A DNA stretch of 64,000 nucleotides. Origin: Persicaria tinctoria (Eukaryota > Streptophyta > Magnoliopsida > Caryophyllales > Polygonaceae). The notes beneath the pieces were generated by a model. It had not been told where the DNA came from. It saw only the letters and a list, made by a program, of their open reading frames with translations, and made no database searches. This document shows, one piece after another, positions 1 to 11,570 of the stretch (positions within the stretch are counted from its first letter, which is position 1; every line of letters begins with the position of its first letter). A program made the translations under genes and the position numbers. Where the stretch lies: positions 81,496,350 through 81,560,349 of the forward strand of contig JBANSL010000006.1 of the NCBI GenBank assembly GCA_037127255.1, read 5' to 3'.

Positions 1-599
1 CTTGGTATTCTTTGTTAAGGCCTTCCTCAATATTCTGCACATATGAATTGGGAGCATGATAGTGTGGTTAATATTCCAGTACTGCATGAAGGCAGCCTTT
101 ATTCTAGGTATAGGCGTATTATATGTCCTCAGCGCGGTCAGAGGACCCGCGGGCGGACTCTTGGCCTGACTTGGTGGTATAGTTTCAGGTACCCGATACG
201 CTGCTTGATTTGTGCTGTTATGACGGGGTCTATTCTTATGGCGGAGAGTGAGTGTTTGAAACCTGACTTCACCATATTCATGCTTTTGGGATTTCTCCCT
301 AATTGTACTCTGTTTTGACCCGGCTCTGCCGTGGCACTGGTTGTATCATTTTCAGAACTTATGCCCTTTGCATGATAAATGATTTTCCGCGTTGTAGACT
401 TAGGAAAGGTACAAGGGTTTACCCCGGGGTGTCCAACGGACCTTTCGGATTTGGGTGCGAAATCCCACTTAATAAATCAAACCAGATTCTGCCCACGCAA
501 ATAATTACAATACCTCCTCCTGATGTAGCAGCGGGAAGTCAGGATCGATCCACGAGGAAGCGTGTCAGCGGATCCGAGGCAGCGGTGGAATCTCACGGT

Positions 600-850
600 C
601 AGAAGTCGACAACAGGGTCCTAGATCTCGAGTACAGCTACTCGACAGACGATCGGACAGTCGAACATGTCAGCAGCAACTCGGCAAAGGGTGGTCGATCT
701 CGACAAGGCCCTACTCGAGATCGAGTAGCCTTCTGGTCGACTTTGGGTTGGCTTGTCGAGTTCCTGCACAAGTAAGCTACGGCGACTCTGGGTCGAAGAT
801 CAGTAGTCGAGGTCGACCAGGGTTTGGTCGAGATCGACGAGGGCAGGGAG
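600..850. repeat. TCGA palindrome array, distal cluster
   Basis: Palindromic words such as TAGATCTCGAG, GTCGATCTCGAC and CTCGAGATCGAG recur several times at about 620-650, 692-729 and 795-840. They are built from the same module as the cluster at 1680-2240. Confidence 0.75.
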
Positions 851-1423
851 TAAAACGAAACAAAAGAAAGAAAAAAACAATTGCTTTGGGGTTTCGACTA
901 AACTTAATGTAAAAGACTTCCAAGATTGGGGTTTGCAACGACAATAACCAAGCATGCATAAGGTAGAATCAAACAGATAATCATGTGAATCGCGTTAAAG
1001 GATTAAGCTTTCGCCTTTTCAAACAATTAGACAACTCTCTCGAGAAACCCTAATTGTCTCTACTGATTTTATGTTTATAATCCAAGTTGTTAGCATGGAT
1101 CTCCATTAGACGGGCAATAAACACATCAACAAGTAGGAAAATGCTCAAAACATGATAAAGGTCGGATCTTTTACCTCAATTATGCATGGCTATCGTCGGG
1201 CTCGCCCTAACCCTAGAAGTGGGTGGACTACTCGCTCTTCATCGCAAACTCAGACATCATTGATTGAAAAGAAACAACTTGCATAAATATAAACCAAAGT
1301 TTACAACCGCTTGAAGCCAACTCCGCTCTCGCTTCACAACTCCAATCGGCCGCTCACTCTCTCTTTCTCTCTCTACTACTACTTCTCCTACCGAAAACTG
1401 AATGAATAAAGCTGAGCCCCATC

Positions 1424-1436
1424 GGCTTTATTTATA
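1424..1436 (-). promoter_or_regulatory. candidate TATA box on the minus strand
   Basis: The minus strand reads TATAAATAAAGCC, followed 30-80 bases on by a GA-rich leader (CT repeats on the plus strand near 1340-1380). This is a typical plant core-promoter layout and suggests that the insert is transcribed leftward. Its use as a promoter is inference. Confidence 0.45.
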
Positions 1437-1679
1437 GGCTTCTAATCCTTGCTACTCAAGGATAGAATATTTATATCTATATCTAAAAATTTAACGATAA
1501 ATAAAAGACATAAAGGAATTAAATCTAAAATAGGAAATATATCTAAAGTGTCTTCAATGGATAGAACTTTTCTTCTTCATGGTAGATCTTGATATTTTCG
1601 GATAGAATCAGCAATCTTCACGCCCAAGCAATCCCAAGTCGAGTAGGATTCGTCGAACCGAGTAACGCGGCTCTAGAGG

Positions 1680-2240
1680 TCTACTCGATCTCGACAAGGG
1701 TCTGGTCGATCTCGAGTAGGGTTGACTGGCTCGGCTTCGTCGTCTCGGCTAGCTGGCGCTCGACAGACTCGGACTTGGTTCACGGTGCTCGTCGATGTCG
1801 ACAAGGGCTCGTCGAGGTCGAGTAGACTGGCTATGTCGACTGGGTCTTCTCGGGTGGCTCTACTCGACAGGCTCGGATCTGGACTCGGGGCTCGTCGATC
1901 TCGACAAGGGCTCGTCGAGGTCGAGTAGGGTGTGGCCTGCCCTGGTCGAGCAGTTTCTCCTCGGCATGGACTCGGACTGGCGCTGTGGGGCTCGTCGATC
2001 TCGACAAGGGTTCGTCGAGATCGAGCAGAGGTGTGCTCGGCTTGTCGTCCAGTTCTCTCCTCGACTCCGGGTGTGGCGCTGGGTTTCGTCGATCTCGACT
2101 AAGTCTTGTCGAGATCGAGTAGACTTCCGGAAGTCGGGTTGGTCTGGCTCTCTCGATCAGGCTCTGTCGACCAGGGCTGCTCGGACATGCTCGTCGAGAT
2201 CGAGTAAGGTCTACTCGAGATCGAGTAACCTTGACTCTCA
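1680..2240. repeat. TCGA palindrome array, proximal cluster
   Basis: A diverged module recurs about every 100 bp: a GTCGATCTCGACAAGGG half followed by a GTCGAGGTCGAGTAG half, near 1683, 1791, 1890, 1992, 2087 and 2190. Each half is a near-palindrome around TCGANNTCGA. The array lies upstream of the minus-strand TATA box, where enhancer repeats of an LTR would sit. Confidence 0.8.
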
Positions 2241-2573
2241 GATTGATTCGACTGGTTCTGCTGCTTCTTGGACTTGGACTTCTGTAGCCGATTTCCGAGC
2301 TTTTCTGACCTTCTGTAGAATTGCTGTAAAAATGCCTCGAAATCTGCGATTTAAACAGAAACTGGTGTAGATTCCATAATTTGGCAAATAAACATAAACT
2401 ACATAGATTCTGTACTATCTTAGCCCAAATGAATGCAATGTATGTAGAAATCGATATAAACTTTGCTGTAAAACATGGCAGATTCAGCTCACAACAGGGG
2501 CGCAAGATCTTAATGAGGGGTTTCATCCCTCGAAACGTAACTCGGGAATCATAATCCCGGGCCGTTACAAATG

Positions 2574-2585
2574 TGGTATCAAAGC
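2574..2585 (+). other. Primer-binding site, initiator Met-tRNA type
   Basis: TGGTATCAAAGC lies 4 bases after the LTR end. It matches the 3' end complement of plant initiator tRNA-Met (TGGTATCAGAGC) at all but one base and would prime minus-strand DNA synthesis. Confidence 0.85.
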
Positions 2586-5500
2586 TGAGGTTTTGCAATC
2601 CGAGTAAAATAGGTTGAAGATGGTTTTGAAAATCGCCCAAAGTTTTCAAATGGTTTTGGAAAATATTTTTAAAAGGGCAAAATGAATTTAATTGGACTTA
2701 AACCTAAAATGAATAAAAAGGGAAACAATCTCGTGGGTAGAGACCAAAGCGGTAGACATCCCTTATGGATGTAGAATTCGGGGAACGGTAGGCAAAATAC
2801 AAGCTTTCTTTTATATATGGGTTTCGAAGACTCCAAGGAGCCTGAGGGTTGGAGTAGCAAGGGCTTGGAGGCCGTGAGGTATTTGCCCCTCCGGTCAGTC
2901 GTCCCTCGAAGGACGGCATAGATCGTCTCTATGATTACGTTATATATACATATATGCAATTGGGCCCGAGGGCAATCCTCCTCGAAGAGGATCATATTAA
3001 TATTGTTGATTGCTTCCGTGATGAGTGCTCTATTGTGCTTAGGATAACGAACTAATCAAAATGCCTTAACTTGAACATGTAAATGACTGTATGTGTAAAC
3101 GGGATAGCGGGAGGAAACCTTGTTCTTATGTAATCAGATTTTCTATCTTGTCGGAATAGTTCTTCGATAGTACAACCCCCTTGATAATCCCAATTTCGTC
3201 GTCCGTCCCACCGAAGCACTTGGATGTGTTAGTAAGGGTCGAGAGTGTATGTTCCTCTTGACTTGAGTCCTATTTGTATTCCAACCATAGATGTTCATCG
3301 AGTCTCATAACTAATGTCAACATTCTATACGGGAAATTGGGTCGGCCAATTAATTACTTTCGGGGATTGTGTGTGATGTGAGGGTTACCTGAGGTTGATT
3401 ATCGACATTCTTCCGAGTTAGGAGTGTGTTATCTTATGGAGTCATCCCCCGTGAGTCTCGTAATGGTCAACCGTGTCTCCTTGCCAAAAGAGTCGAAACA
3501 CGAATTCTACCATTTTCTCTCGAAAACGGCGTGAATGTCCTTGTGTCCAGCGAGTCATACTAGCGTCCCACGGGGAAACTGGATGGTTAGTTCGTGATTG
3601 CCCTTAGATAATTCTGTCTAGTTATAATGATAGTCTCCTTGTGATTTCATGAACTTGTATATTGGTATAATTCAGCATGAATTGTCTGGTACCTTGCATG
3701 GTTGCACTTATGAGTAGATGTATGTGTCGTATGTATTGAATCCCCATGATTACCGTCTCCCTATGAACTAGGTCCATGATAGTGTGCTCAACTCTTGTTG
3801 TATGTTAAAACGTGAATTGGATGACTTAGCATGCCAGATGAACCTCATTGGACCTCATGATTGTGTACATGTTTAATAAGTATTGCTAGTATCATGTAGG
3901 ATATATACCTCCCAGTTATAAGCTCTTATATGATTGTGTGACGTCTTAGTTTTACTATGTGAATATGGATGTATGTGATGAGATAGTTGCTATACCAACC
4001 CTCCATCAACTGACCATACCCTTAGCATGATTTTTAGGGTGCATCTTAGCATGCTTGCCAAAATCTCGCAATATTATGACTTGCTTATGTGTGTATCTAA
4101 ATTGAGTGATAAGTCGTGCATATGATATCCTGTGATGTTTGCTAGGTCTTGCATAACTTATGCAGTATATGTCCCATGTCAGTCTGTGCATACATGTTCC
4201 TAGTCTCTCAAGCAGGATTGGTGAATGAAATGATAGGTTGCTAGCTTGTTTTGCACACACATAAAGATGATTATATGAACATGTTATGAATGCATAAATC
4301 GATATCCCTTGAGATAGGTGCATACTTGTGTGAAATAATGTGATGATATCTCTTGATTTTTATGTGCTTGTGTAGTTGCGTGCCACAATTATAAGGGCAT
4401 CGTTGTCACTCTTGGGTTAGGATCTTCTCCTTGGTCTCGTCATCCCTAGTCCTGGTCCATGTCTGAACTCTTAAGGAAGTTATGTCGTCCGCCCTTGTCT
4501 CTCCCCTATCTCCGTAACTTCTAACCCTTGCAATCCTTCGATGAGCGCCGACATGCAAGAAAGGACCGACGACCAAGTGGCACCATAGCAGCGCAACGGA
4601 AGTGTGATGGGTCCATGGCCCATAGACCACAGGACTGACGTCGCCAGAAGTATACAAAGGACGAACACATTTGAAAGATGGTAGTCGCGTACGTGATTCT
4701 CTTAGATGACTCAAGGAAGGACGTTCTTAATTCAAATCGTGGATTCTTCTATACTAATCGGAATTGATGTTTTGTGATAGGCCTAGAATTGGCATAATTG
4801 AATGTGTGATGACAGATGTGCTGAATTGGTAGCAATGATTGTCTGACTAACTTGTTTCTATGACAATGTGCCTTGGTGCTTGGTATACTGACTTGCGGGT
4901 GAGTAGGTTATGGGTTATATGTGTGGGAGTGCTTTCTTATTGAGCTTGAGTCGTGAGATTCTTCAGTGAGACGAGTTGGAAAGTGGAAGGTGGATTAAGG
5001 TATTCGGATTGGGTATTTGGTCGTGTGAGATGGGGTGCAGAAAGGATGCGTTAGCTTGGGTAGAGCCGAGTGAGTTGGGATGTGTGAAAGATAGTGGTCT
5101 GTGAGTATAGATGAGCTTCCAAGTAGGTCTTAGGTGAGCAGTGGGGCTAGTATGGTGAGATTTTGAGAGGGATGTCCTAGTGAGAAGTGGTAGTCTAGGC
5201 AGGCAGTGTGTGCAGGTAGTATAAGAGAGTGGTTGACTGAGGTCTGGACTAGTTTCATTAGGGTGATCTTGAGAATGGGTGTGGGTAGAGGTGGTTCTAG
5301 AGGTGGATAGTTCTAGAGGTGGATGGGCAAGCTAGGAGTTGATCGAGGGATTCTTGAGGGAAGTTGTTATGAGACGGATTGGTGTGCTAAGGAAGGTGTC
5401 TAGATAGTCTATGAGCGGAACATGGGTGGTGACAAGGATGATCAATTAAGGAATGTTTGAGGAATCGTATAATTTGGGACTAGGTGATGGGTGCTAAGAG

Positions 5501-7417
5501 TGGGGGCAATTTCGGTAAGAGATGAGGTTGAGGAATTTCCTAGGAGAAGTAGTATGAGGTTGCTTGGGAAATAATCGATCGGGGATATTAGGTTGTTCAT
5601 ATCAGGGTTGTTCGTTTCATGAGTATATGGGAGTTGTTTAGATAGGATTGGTAATGGTTGGGGAATTTATGAGTGAAGGATCTCTAGATGCGTTGTTGGA
5701 GGATTTTGGCATAGGGAATGAATCGAGATTTATGAGTGGAGGTCATTGTGGCTATTGGGGTAATTGAGGACGTGAGATGAATCTTCGAGGAAAGGCGGGT
5801 AGCTATGCAATGATGTGGTTGAGATTCCTAGTAAGACTATGGGCTTAAGGTTGAGATAGAGAGATTATGCACATGGATTTGGGAACTAGGCAAAGCAGAA
5901 GATATTGAGGACGCTAGAGAGATTTTTGAAGGTTGGTGAAGTTGCAGTGCTTAGGAAATTCAGACGAGGGTGTCATAGGAATTCGGTGAAAATGATGATC
6001 GGTACATAAGGGTTTAAGTGGTAGAAATTTCAAAGTTTAAGGAAGCGTGATCTGAGGCAATTTGGGGAAACATGCGGAGTTGAGGGAACTAGTCTAGGTA
6101 CAGTATGCCGAGAAGAGGATCTAGAGTGGGTTGGCTTAATGGTCATGGTGATTCGTGGTTGGGAGTACCACTAGTTGAGTTCTGCATTAGAATTGGTCGG
6201 GAGTGTCAGGTGTGAGATGGTCAACATGAGTTGGGTCCTTAGAGGTGGATGGTTAGTGAGAGTGGTTAGTGGCGTGGGGAGTATGATTAAGTTAGCAAGG
6301 TGATTCGCAATGTCTCTTTAGGAGATGATAGTCGAGTGAAAGGTAAGACTTGAGGTCGGGATGTCGAAGTGGATTGGCCCTTAGATGGCTTGTTGGGATA
6401 GGAGTTGGGATACCTTGTAGTTGGTTTGGGTATTAAACCTTGATTGCGAATAGTTATGAGGCTAGAAATGTTGTATGTGAGCAGGATATAATGGTGCCTA
6501 GAACTGGTAGTGGATTGAGTTGGTAGACCTCGGTGAAGTTGATCTTAGTGCAAGGGATGATTAGTAGTGGTCGTGTCTCGACATAATTTGTAGTGTAAGG
6601 CAAATTCTCCTGAGATAGTGATCTAGTGTATACTTTACTTGGGGCCGAATGTTGTGCGAATTCTATGCTATAGACGATGTTGATTCTCTGATGTGTTGCC
6701 GTTGGCAATAGAGAACTGTAGTACTAACATAGTTATCCCTGAACTCGATGGAATGCTACTGTACGGAAGCAGTTGTTTGTCTCTAATTCGATGACGCTTG
6801 GTAGTTAGAATGAATATGATGTACTTATCTGATTGATATAACGTGCTTATATGATTGATATGGTGTGTAACTTTCGTGAGATGATGTGATAAATTCTACC
6901 ATATATGATACGATGCTAGATATGCTATGCTATGTGGCTATTCTTGAGGTGATTATGTTATGCTATTAAACGTGAGGTGCTATTGTTGTTCGATATATAT
7001 ACATGATGCTTGATGATGGAAATGATAGAAATTGAACTGTTGAACCTTGATAATGTCTTAGAACCTAGGAAGAGAATATGGGATTAACCTTTAGAAGTGG
7101 ATGGTAGGATGAATGGAGATGTTAGGAATGCTTTTGACTAATGCCGAACTTGAAGTTTTGAACGATGTTTTAAAGAGGACGTTGTGATGTATTGAGTTAT
7201 GAGACCGAGGAGTCGGAGTAAGGATGTGGTAGGGGCCCATATCACATTCTTGCTACGGTCTATTGGGGATATTATGATCATGACAACGGTACTGTGAGGA
7301 TCTCATAGGGGCACTTATGAGATACATATGGGATCAATGGCATGATCCTTGGACTCACCAATTTCAAACTTCATCTCCTATTTTAAAAAGACTTTAGTCT
7401 CGGGGACGAGACTTGTT

Positions 7418-7432
7418 TTTAGAGGTGGATGA
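7418..7432 (+). other. Polypurine tract of LARD-1
   Basis: TTTAGAGGTGGATGA directly precedes the TG of the 3' LTR. The reverse copy before the LARD-2 LTR (20703-20716) reads the same apart from one base. It is the expected plus-strand primer. Confidence 0.8.
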
Positions 7433-10400
7433 TGTAAAGGCTCGGATTTTCAATCCTAATTTTTTTCGGAAAAAGGAAATTAAAAATGTACTTAAATCGA
7501 ATTAAAAGCTCGTTTAGAGGATTCCGACTGTAATATAAATTTTGACGAACGATTTTCATTCTTTTACCTAGAAAATTGAAAATAATTATCAGATGGCGAT
7601 ATCCTTGTCGATTATAAAAATCTAATTGATCGAGAGAACGAGAGTCGGAGAAACTAACATTTGATAACTAATTGCGGGATTCAAAATTCACGTATTCGGG
7701 ATTTATTACCGGGTATTTATTAACCAATCCTACACTCAATCATTACCTACTCCCATCACTCATTGTACCCTTTAACACCCCTTACCCTTTCATTTTTGCC
7801 ATCATCATCCCCGTCATTCACCATCACCCTCACCATGATCATTCACCATCACTTTCACCAACTCCCTCTCCCCATCATCTGCCTTTGATTCCCATTGGAA
7901 CAAGGATGAGCAAATCCTCCCTTCCCTTCTTCATTAACTCCAATCCATCCCTCCTTCTATTCCAATTCTCTCCGAGCCGCCGACGCCATCACCGCCACCG
8001 TCCCTCCCCTGTTCTTCCAAGAGCATTGCAGCAGTAACTTCCACTCCTTGCTTCCTCCTTTCCACTTCGAGTCAGCCACGGGAGTCCACCTCGACGCCCT
8101 GCCAAGAGCCAACCGCAGCAGCAACAGAAGGAGGAGCCGGAGACCAAGCGAGCACCGTCGTCCATCATCTCCCCTGCTCGAACTCGAACTCCGCTTCGGT
8201 AAGCCGTTCTCCTCCGTTTTCAATTGGAATCATCCTCGGACTTCACCATCACCCTCACCCATGTTCCACGCAGGACCGACGAGCCATCGCGAGCCTCCGA
8301 CGATGCCCAGAACTCCAATTGAAGCTCCGACATCCGCGAATTTACCTCGGTGATCTTCGTTCATTTCGTTTGATCATTTGTTTCATATTGTTATGGGTCG
8401 GAAAGAGAGTGTGAGCTGAGTGAGGGACGATGGGGTGTGCTCGAGAGCTCCAGCGAGCTCGAGAGCGTCGAAGTCGGCGCGGTTTCGCGAGTGTGAGCGA
8501 GGGCGCATGCGAGGTTGTTGGGTACGGGCAGACGAGCTGCGAGCGTCAGCTGCACCGGGTGTGGGAGGTGCGAGAGCTGAGCCGGGCGGTTCCGGGCGAG
8601 AAGGCGAGCAGACGGGAGCGCGAGAGGTGAGTCCGGCGGGGGTCGAGCTCCATCAACAAGCGCAGGCGAGCTCCCTTTGAATTCTGGAGGAGGAAGATGA
8701 CGCTGACGTGGCTGTGGGACCCCTTGCCAATTTATACTATCATTTAACCGGTTGGAATTAATATTACGGGTTCGGTTCGGTTTGGTATGGTTCGGGTTAT
8801 CCGTTTATTATTTAACTAATTAACGGTAATTAAAATATATTATAATAGTAATTGAGGATTTAAAAGATAAATTATTATATTTTGGGAGAATTATAAGGGT
8901 TGATTTATTAAATAAAAATGGTCGGGATTTTAGGGGATTTGGAAATAATTTATAAAAGTGTTAAATAAATGGTATTTAAAATATCATGTAATACTATTTG
9001 AGATTTAAAATATATTATTCGGACTTAAAGATTTGTAAAGAATTTGGAAACGAATTTCAAGGTTGGAAAGTAATTTAATAAATAAATTTAAAAGGGAATT
9101 TGGCGAGTATTTTCAATGGTCGGAACACTTAGCTATTTAACTGGGATTTGAAACGGTTTTGAAACTAACCTAGGAATAAGACTAATTCGATGACTAACTA
9201 GCATGATAATATGATCGTTTGAATAACAGTATGATATGTATGACTAATAGCATGACTTGTGATGAATTATTATATGAGATTAAATGTTGGATAATTATGA
9301 CGATCTAGTAGGATTTTATATCACACAAATTATGTCTTATGATTTTGATGAACCGTTGAGGTATATGCGGAATTGATGTACATGAACATGCGGAATTGGT
9401 TGAATGATTTATGGAGAACGATGTGGTCTTGGAGAGCGGATGATGTGATAAAAGGACTTTCATAATATGTTACTTGTTCTATTGATTGAGGTGTGCTTGA
9501 GTGCTTAATAGTTAGATGTAGACTTATGTATATTCCATTACGTACTAGATGATACTCTGTGATTGTGACTACTATGTGCTGCATTCTTCTATTGCCGATC
9601 TGCTAGCCAGGTAAGTACCTCCGGGGCTTACTCAGTAACCAGTACCTCCTGCCTGATGTGTCATATAGTATGTAGGTGTTGCATATGCATAAGAGCATGT
9701 CATGTAGTATCCTGCTTAGGAATTGCATTTACGAATGAGCATCCTTATTCTGTATGCGTTTGAATACAGAACGGCCGTTATCTGTGAGTCCTAGAGTCCT
9801 TGCTAGGGTCATAGGGCAGCCCGGCTTCATCGGGTGTTGTCCTCCTCGAGTCATTTATATATATCACGAGATACGAGATGGGCATGAGATATGATATGAT
9901 GATGAGATATGATATGATGATGAGATTTGATATTATTATAGTATCGAACTGGCCAGTCTCCACCTTGTCTGGAAGAGGGGTGGTGGTAAAAGAGGGATAT
10001 ACCGCTTGGTATTCTTTGTTAAGGCCTTCCTCAATATTCTGCACATATGAATTAGGAGCATGATAGTGTGGTTAATATTCCAGTACTGCATGAAGGCAGC
10101 CTTTACTCTAGGTATAGGCGTATTATATGTCCTCAGCGCGGTCAGAGGACCCGCGGGCGGACTCTTGGCCTGACTTGGTGGTATGGTTTCAGGTACCCGA
10201 TACGCTGCTTGATTTGTGCTGTTATGACGGGGTCTATTCTTATGGCGGAGAGTGAGTGTTTGAAACCTGACTTCACCAGATTCATGCTTTTGGGATTTCT
10301 CCCTAATTGTACTCTGTTTTGACCCGGCTCTGCCGTGGCTCTGGTTGTATCATTTTCAGAACATATGCCCTTTGCAGGATAAATGATTTTCCGCGTTGTA

Positions 10401-10588
10401 GACTTAGGACAGGTACAAGGGTTTACCCCGGGGTCTCCAACAGACCTTTCGGATTTGGGTGCGAAATCCCACTTAAAATTGCACATCTTCGATTTCAAAC
10501 CTTCAACCTGTACTCGGGACGCAAGATCCTAACGAGGGGTTTCATCCCTCGAAACGTAACTCGGGAATCATAATCCCGGGCCGTTACA
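7433..10588 (+). repeat. 3' LTR of LARD-1 (3156 bp)
   Basis: It begins TGTAAAGGCTCGG and ends GGCCGTTACA. The LARD-2 LTR (3151 bp, reversed) aligns over its full length at roughly 80-85% by eye. It is internally zoned: an AT-rich start, a C/T-rich and GC-rich block (about 7740-8690) resembling a plant leader, then AT-rich sequence. ORFs in the GC-rich block are not kept in frame between the two copies, so they are not genes. Confidence 0.9.
8951..8958 (+). promoter_or_regulatory. candidate LTR TATA box
   Basis: TATAAAAG in AT-rich DNA is conserved at the matching place in the LARD-2 LTR (19234-19241, reverse). Conservation in two diverged copies supports, but does not prove, promoter use. 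Confidence 0.3.
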
Positions 10589-10910
10589 ATTCCGGTGAAC
10601 TTTCCGACCAAATACGCCACATGGACGCCGGAAAACACACATGGCATAAATTTTTTTCACGTCACCAAACTTCTATGTTATGCCATATCATAAATTTATT
10701 TTTCATTTCATTAAAAAAAAAAATTAAACAAATAGGCAAATAGCTACAGTACCTTTCGAATTCTTTTCCTTTATATCTTCCCCTTTATTATATGTGTATC
10801 ATCATATATTATTGTGAATTATTTTTATTTATAATGTTATAAATAAATAAAAATAGCAAGTACTTAATATAAATATATTTTATTACATCTAGATTAAAAT
10901 AAAAAAAAAG
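10589..10910. other. AT-rich flank, no gene seen
   Basis: Target DNA right of LARD-1. It is mostly A/T with A-runs. It is probably the 3' side of the Harbinger-like fragment that follows on the minus strand. Confidence 0.4.
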
Positions 10911-11225
10911 TTAAAAATAAATTTTATTGTGAACAACAGCTTCTTCATTCTCTTGTACTTGATGGACTTGCCTTGCATCTTCGGTTGGACTTCGAGTGGC
11001 ACTCCCTTGAACACCTGGAGAATGCTCAAAATGTTGTTGGTTTGGGAAAAAAAAAAGAAGAGGATTGTACACATTGGTAGGATTATGTGGGGTATAATTT
11101 GGATATTCTGGTGTTGAAGAATTGTTAAACATTTGCAACATCACTTGAAATTGAGGATTTTTGAGAATATTTGGATCAAAAAACATATTTGGAATGAGTG
11201 GAGTATTTGGATTATTTTTATCCAT
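10911..11225 (-). pseudogene. PIF/Harbinger ORF1-like N-terminal fragment
   Basis: A 104-codon minus-strand frame starts MDKNNPNTP and is rich in Asn, Pro, Phe and Gln (for example PNMFFDPNILKNPQFQ), ending in an acidic Glu stretch. Known: plant proteins encoded by ORF1 of PIF/Harbinger elements (Myb/SANT type, often mislabelled as glutathione transferase T3-like) begin with Asn/Pro-rich tails of this kind. No Myb or SANT domain follows; the frame stops and AT-rich DNA continues to the LARD-1 insertion. It is therefore a truncated fragment. Identification rests on composition and layout only. Confidence 0.4.
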
Positions 11226-11518
11226 GGTTAAGGAAATAGGTGCAACTACAATAGATCAAGATGGGGGTTATATATAGGATAAAATTGGGCTCAAATTATA
11301 GAAAAAAATAAAATTAAATCAATGAGATATTTTATTTTAAAAAATAATGAAATATAAATATATTTTTATTTCATTTTAAATCCTATTACAACTAATAAAT
11401 CTAAATGTAAAATATATCAACCTACTTTATCATAAAAAAAAAAAAATAGAAAAGGTAAGAGGTTACCTGTTTCTACCAAGGTAACCCCTTCCCACCTCTT
11501 ATCTTAAGGTAAAGGCCA
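11226..11518. other. Upstream DNA of the Harbinger-like fragment
   Basis: AT-rich with one A-run near 11434 and a GGTTACC/GGTAACC inverted pair near 11461-11487. No coding signal. Confidence 0.35.
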
Positions 11519-11570
11519 CAACCATGGGCTTACCTTTTAGCAATCTTAAGGTTGCTAAAACCCATGGTTG
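11519..11570. repeat. 52-bp near-perfect palindrome, probable element terminus
   Basis: CAACCATGGG opens the block and CCCATGGTTG closes it, with TTTTAGCAA and TTGCTAAAA inside, so it folds into a hairpin. Read on the minus strand, the sequence just outside is GAGCATGAGCAACCATGG, a start that resembles PIF/Harbinger-type inverted termini (GAGCA...). It may be the outer end of the element that held the ORF1 fragment. Confidence 0.5.

Larger units (their letters stand above)
473..2496 (-). mobile_element. 2 kb insert in the LARD-1 5' LTR, possible reverse-oriented solo LTR
   Basis: This block is absent from both other copies of the LTR (7433-10588 and 17552-20702), so it is an insertion with loss of about 45 bp of target. 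On the minus strand it reads like an LTR or promoter: a TCGA-palindrome array (1680-2240), then a TATA box near 1430, then a CT-repeat-derived leader (about 1350-1400), then a second TCGA array (600-850). Neither a target duplication nor clean TG/CA termini could be fixed. Long ORFs on both strands here reflect low stop density. It may be a solo LTR, or another unclassified element. Confidence 0.5.
1..2569 (+). repeat. 5' LTR of LARD-1 (3' portion) carrying a foreign insert
   Basis: Positions 1-472 and about 2497-2569 align to the 3' LTR (10006-10475 and about 10523-10588). The LTR ends in CCCGGGCCGTTACA, the same as at 10588 and, reversed, at 17552. Between the two aligned blocks about 45 bp of LTR is replaced by roughly 2 kb of unrelated sequence. 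Confidence 0.85.
2570..7432 (+). other. Non-coding internal region of LARD-1
   Basis: No ORF over about 105 codons, and none resembles a retroelement protein. The half from about 4860 to 7400 is strongly G-over-C on the plus strand. TAGAGGTGGAT-like words, the same as the polypurine tract, recur near 5286, 5299, 5313, 6240 and 7090. The part from about 6120 onward aligns to the reverse copy in LARD-2 (20703-22398), so the sequence is conserved within the family without coding capacity. It probably carries packaging and priming signals only. Confidence 0.75.
1..10588 (+). mobile_element. LARD-1: large non-coding LTR retrotransposon derivative, 5' end outside window
   Basis: Seen: an LTR end at 2569 is followed by a primer-binding site, about 4.9 kb of non-coding sequence, a polypurine tract and a full LTR at 7433-10588. 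The 5' LTR tail (1-472) and the matching part of the 3' LTR (from 10006) differ at about 10 of 470 positions by hand count, so they look like the two LTRs of one fairly young insertion. No gag, pol or integrase motif is readable in any frame, so it would need proteins from another element to move. Known: long LTRs with a long non-coding interior define LARDs, and an initiator-Met primer site is usual in chromoviruses of the Tekay/Reina type. Inference: this is a non-autonomous relative of such a chromovirus. The 5-bp target duplication cannot be checked because the left end is missing. Confidence 0.85.

Noticed and set aside
1795..2649. Long overlapping ORFs (191 codons plus, 272 codons minus) in the TCGA region
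   Set aside because: Both are open because TCGA palindromes contain few stops. Sequence is Arg/Ser-rich with no motif, and the block is an insert of repeats.
7672..8353. ORFs of 121 and 101 codons in the LARD LTR
   Set aside because: The matching LARD-2 LTR (19500-20420) does not keep the frames, and codon content follows the C/T bias of the leader-like block.
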